Shown: in pieces, positions 39,509-41,115 of the stretch | Numbering within the stretch: position 1 is the stretch's first letter | Layout of the letters: each line of letters opens with the position of its first letter | NCBI RefSeq assembly: GCF_005222955.1 | Contig: NZ_LWUA01000190.1 | Span: 1-41,115, forward strand | Source: Blastococcus sp. CCUG 61487 | GTDB taxonomy: Bacteria > Actinomycetota > Actinomycetes > Mycobacteriales > Geodermatophilaceae | Length of the DNA stretch: 41,115 bases | Direction: 5' to 3' | Translations under genes and position numbers: made by a program | Notes under the pieces: model-generated | Databases searched by the model: none | What the model was told of the DNA's origin: nothing | The model's input: only the letters and a program-made list of their open reading frames with translations

Positions 39509-40627
39509 GTGCTGATGCAGTTCGACAAGGAGCAGGAGGAGCTGCGGCGGACGCTGCGGCGCTTCCTGGAGGACAAGGCGTCGTCGGAGGAGGTGCGCCG
39601 GCTGATGGAGACGGAGGAGGGCTACGACCCCGCCGTCTGGACCCAGATGGCCACGCAGCTCGGGCTGCAGGGCCTTGCCATCCCCGAGGAGTACGGCGGC
39701 TCGGGCTTCGGCATCCTCGAGACGGCGCTCGTGCTCGAGGAGTCCGGCCGCGCGCTGCTGCCCGCGCCCTACCTGGCGACGGTCCTGGCCGCGAACCTCC
39801 TGCAGCTCTCCAGCGACGACCAGGCGAAGAGCGACCTGCTGCCCGGGATCGCCGAGGGCGAGACGATCGCGACGGTCGCCCTCGCCGAGGCCGACGGGAA
39901 GTGGACCACCGACGGCCTGCAGACGCGGGCCACCGCCTCCGGTGACGCCTGGACGCTCGACGGCACGAAGAACTTCGTCCTCGACGGCCACACCGCGGGC
40001 CTCCTGCTCGTGGTCGCCCAGGCCCCCGGCGGCCCCAGCGTGTTCGCCGTCGAGGCCGGCGCCACCGGCGTCGAGCGTCGCGCGCTCACCACCCTGGACA
40101 TGACCCGCAAGCTCGCCGACGTCACGTTCGCCGGCACGCCGGCACGCCTCGTCGGGGCCGAGGGCGACGCCACCGCGCTGGTTCCCCAGCTCATGCGGAT
40201 CGCGTCGGTCCTGCTCGCCGTCGAGCAGGTGGGCGGCGCGCAGCTGTGCCTGGAGCGCACCGTCGAGTACGTGAACATGCGCTACCAGTTCGGCCGGCCG
40301 GTCGGCAGCTTCCAGGCGGTCAAGCACCGCTGCGCCGACATGCTGCTCGAGGTGGAGTCCGCGCGGTCGGCGGCCTACTACGCCCTGTGGGCCCTGGCCG
40401 AGAACGCCGAGGACGCGGAGATCTCCGCCGACCTGGCGAAGGCGTTCTGCTCGGAGGCGTACTGGCTGGCGGCGTCGGACTCGATCCAGCTGCACGGCGG
40501 CATCGCCTTCACCTGGGAGCACGACGCGCACCTGTACTACCGGCGCGCCAAGTCCTCCAGCCTGCTGTTCGGCACGCCGAACGAGCACTGGGACGCCGTC
40601 GCCGAGCAGCTGCTCGCCGACGCCTGA
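39509..40627 (+). CDS. acyl-CoA dehydrogenase, FadE partner-subunit-like
   Basis: The 372-residue flavoenzyme starts LMQFDKEQEELRRTLRRFLED. It has LGLQGLAIPEEYGGSGFGILET, RYQFGRPVGSFQAVKHRCADM and LHGGIAFTWEHDAHLYYRRAKSS (about 327-349). The GGIxFTWEHDAHLYxRRA ending is common among mycobacterial FadE proteins of sterol side-chain degradation, where two different FadE subunits form an alpha2beta2 enzyme and only one carries the catalytic Glu. The two dehydrogenases here could pair, or act separately. The GTG at 39509 has GAGAGG eight bases upstream; ATG 39515 is the alternative. A strong hairpin follows, so this closes the operon. Confidence 0.9.
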   Translation: MLMQFDKEQEELRRTLRRFLEDKASSEEVRRLMETEEGYDPAVWTQMATQLGLQGLAIPEEYGGSGFGILETALVLEESGRALLPAPYLATVLAANLLQLSSDDQAKSDLLPGIAEGETIATVALAEADGKWTTDGLQTRATASGDAWTLDGTKNFVLDGHTAGLLLVVAQAPGGPSVFAVEAGATGVERRALTTLDMTRKLADVTFAGTPARLVGAEGDATALVPQLMRIASVLLAVEQVGGAQLCLERTVEYVNMRYQFGRPVGSFQAVKHRCADMLLEVESARSAAYYALWALAENAEDAEISADLAKAFCSEAYWLAASDSIQLHGGIAFTWEHDAHLYYRRAKSSSLLFGTPNEHWDAVAEQLLADA

Positions 40628-40636
40628 GCCCGCACC

Positions 40637-40678
40637 GCGACCCCCGTGCCGCCCCTCCGGGGGCGGCACGGGGGTCGC
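40637..40678. terminator. 19-bp perfect hairpin terminator
   Basis: A 19-base arm (40637-40655) and its exact complement (40660-40678) pair around TCCG. It starts ten bases past the second dehydrogenase stop. This is the strongest terminator-like structure in the window and should end the MarR-acyl-CoA operon. Confidence 0.88.
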
Positions 40679-40725
40679 GCCGTTCCCGGCCGCGCCCCGC
40701 CCGGGCGGCCCCTGGCGGGACCGGC

Positions 40726-40731
40726 TAGAAC
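40726..40731 (+). promoter_or_regulatory. possible -10 element for a leaderless message
   Basis: TAGAAC lies six bases before the dienelactone-hydrolase-like ATG, the spacing expected for a leaderless transcript. AGGGG next to the ATG is too close to serve as a ribosome binding site. No -35 is evident. Confidence 0.35.
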
Positions 40732-40737
40732 AGGGGC

Positions 40738-41115
40738 ATGTGCCACGACCACGACAGCAGACCACCCGCCCCGCCGCGCAGCGGTGACGTCGTCGAACGC
40801 GCATCCTTGACGCTCACCGCGGCGGACGGGACGGAGCTCGCCGCCGCCTACGCCGCGCCGGCAGGCACCCCCGGCGCCGGCGTCGTCGTCCTCCCCGACG
40901 TCCGCGGGCTGCACCCGTACTACGTGGCCCTGGCCGAGCGCTTCGCCGAGGCCGGCCTCGCCGCCGTGGCGATCGACTGGTTCGGCCGCACCGCGGGCGT
41001 CCCCGAGGAGGGCACGCGCGGCGAGGACTTCGCCTGGCACGAGCACATCCCGCGGACGACGCCGGAGGAGATCGACGCCGACATCGTCGCCGCGATGGCG
41101 GAGCTGCGGCGGCGC
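40738..41115 (+). CDS. dienelactone-hydrolase-like alpha/beta hydrolase, C-terminus beyond window
   Basis: The 126 residues visible start MCHDHDSRPPAPPRSGD and then give an alpha/beta-hydrolase opening: GVVVLPDVRGLHPYYVALAERF (strand 3 and the oxyanion loop, about 47-68) and GLAAVAIDWFGRTAG, the D-x-[FY]-G pattern typical of dienelactone hydrolases. In known members the nucleophile is Cys or Ser, the next expected motif beyond base 41115, so activity cannot be judged here. The His/Asp-rich first residues are unusual. It begins after a strong terminator, so it is a separate unit. Confidence 0.82.
   Translation, partial: MCHDHDSRPPAPPRSGDVVERASLTLTAADGTELAAAYAAPAGTPGAGVVVLPDVRGLHPYYVALAERFAEAGLAAVAIDWFGRTAGVPEEGTRGEDFAWHEHIPRTTPEEIDADIVAAMAELRRR

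Overview
This window reads as chromosomal DNA of a very GC-rich actinobacterium. Nearly every codon ends in G or C, GTG starts are common, and genes are packed tightly with ATGA/GTGA overlaps. The gene content (AftD-type arabinofuranosyltransferase, DUF222/HNH endonuclease, tandem universal stress proteins, several acyl-CoA enzymes) fits the Frankiales/Geodermatophilales part of the phylum, for example Geodermatophilaceae. That placement is an inference from style and content. I saw no rRNA, tRNA, CRISPR array, transposase or phage gene.

Layout. 1-699: DivIVA-like coiled-coil gene cut by the left edge. 1008-2767: two-gene flavin module, a luciferase-like monooxygenase and its FMN reductase, behind an imperfect palindrome. 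2817-10679 (minus): a cell-envelope operon read as DUF3068 membrane protein, aftD, a DUF4185-like lipoprotein and an MFS transporter. 10926-15137: methyltransferase, GT4 glycosyltransferase, polysaccharide flippase-like protein and a second methyltransferase. Together 2817-15137 looks like a surface arabinan/glycan locus, and several members recall the mycobacterial Rv0224c-Rv0236c neighbourhood. 15376-16699: cupin and tandem-domain universal stress protein. 16806-24250: divergent carbon-overflow module with phosphoketolase and acetate kinase to the left, and a short leader ORF, universal stress protein and FAD/Fe-S D-lactate-type dehydrogenase to the right.

24344-26577 (minus) is a TetR regulator with a drug-efflux MFS pump, headed by palindromes spaced 17 bp apart. 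26746-29548 (minus) holds fabG, a DUF350 membrane protein and an AI-2E family permease. 29717-31312 is a DUF222/HNH endonuclease gene whose start codon is abutted by a LexA-box-like sequence. 31337-32185 (minus) is a tandem pair of equal-length ankyrin genes. 32258-41115 is a lipid/acyl-CoA region: an SDR of the multifunctional-enzyme-2 type, an MFS pump, a TetR repressor, a hotdog thioesterase, and then a MarR - acyl-CoA synthetase - acyl-CoA dehydrogenase - acyl-CoA dehydrogenase operon closed by a 19-bp perfect hairpin. A dienelactone-hydrolase-like gene follows, cut by the right edge.

The observations most worth following are: (i) an arabinan synthesis gene beside a putative arabinan hydrolase; (ii) three very short ORFs whose stop codons overlap the start of a downstream gene that lacks a ribosome binding site; (iii) the SOS-like box on the DUF222/HNH gene; (iv) the triple palindrome ahead of the TetR-efflux operon; (v) the duplicated ankyrin genes. 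All product calls come from reading the translations by eye; no database search was run.
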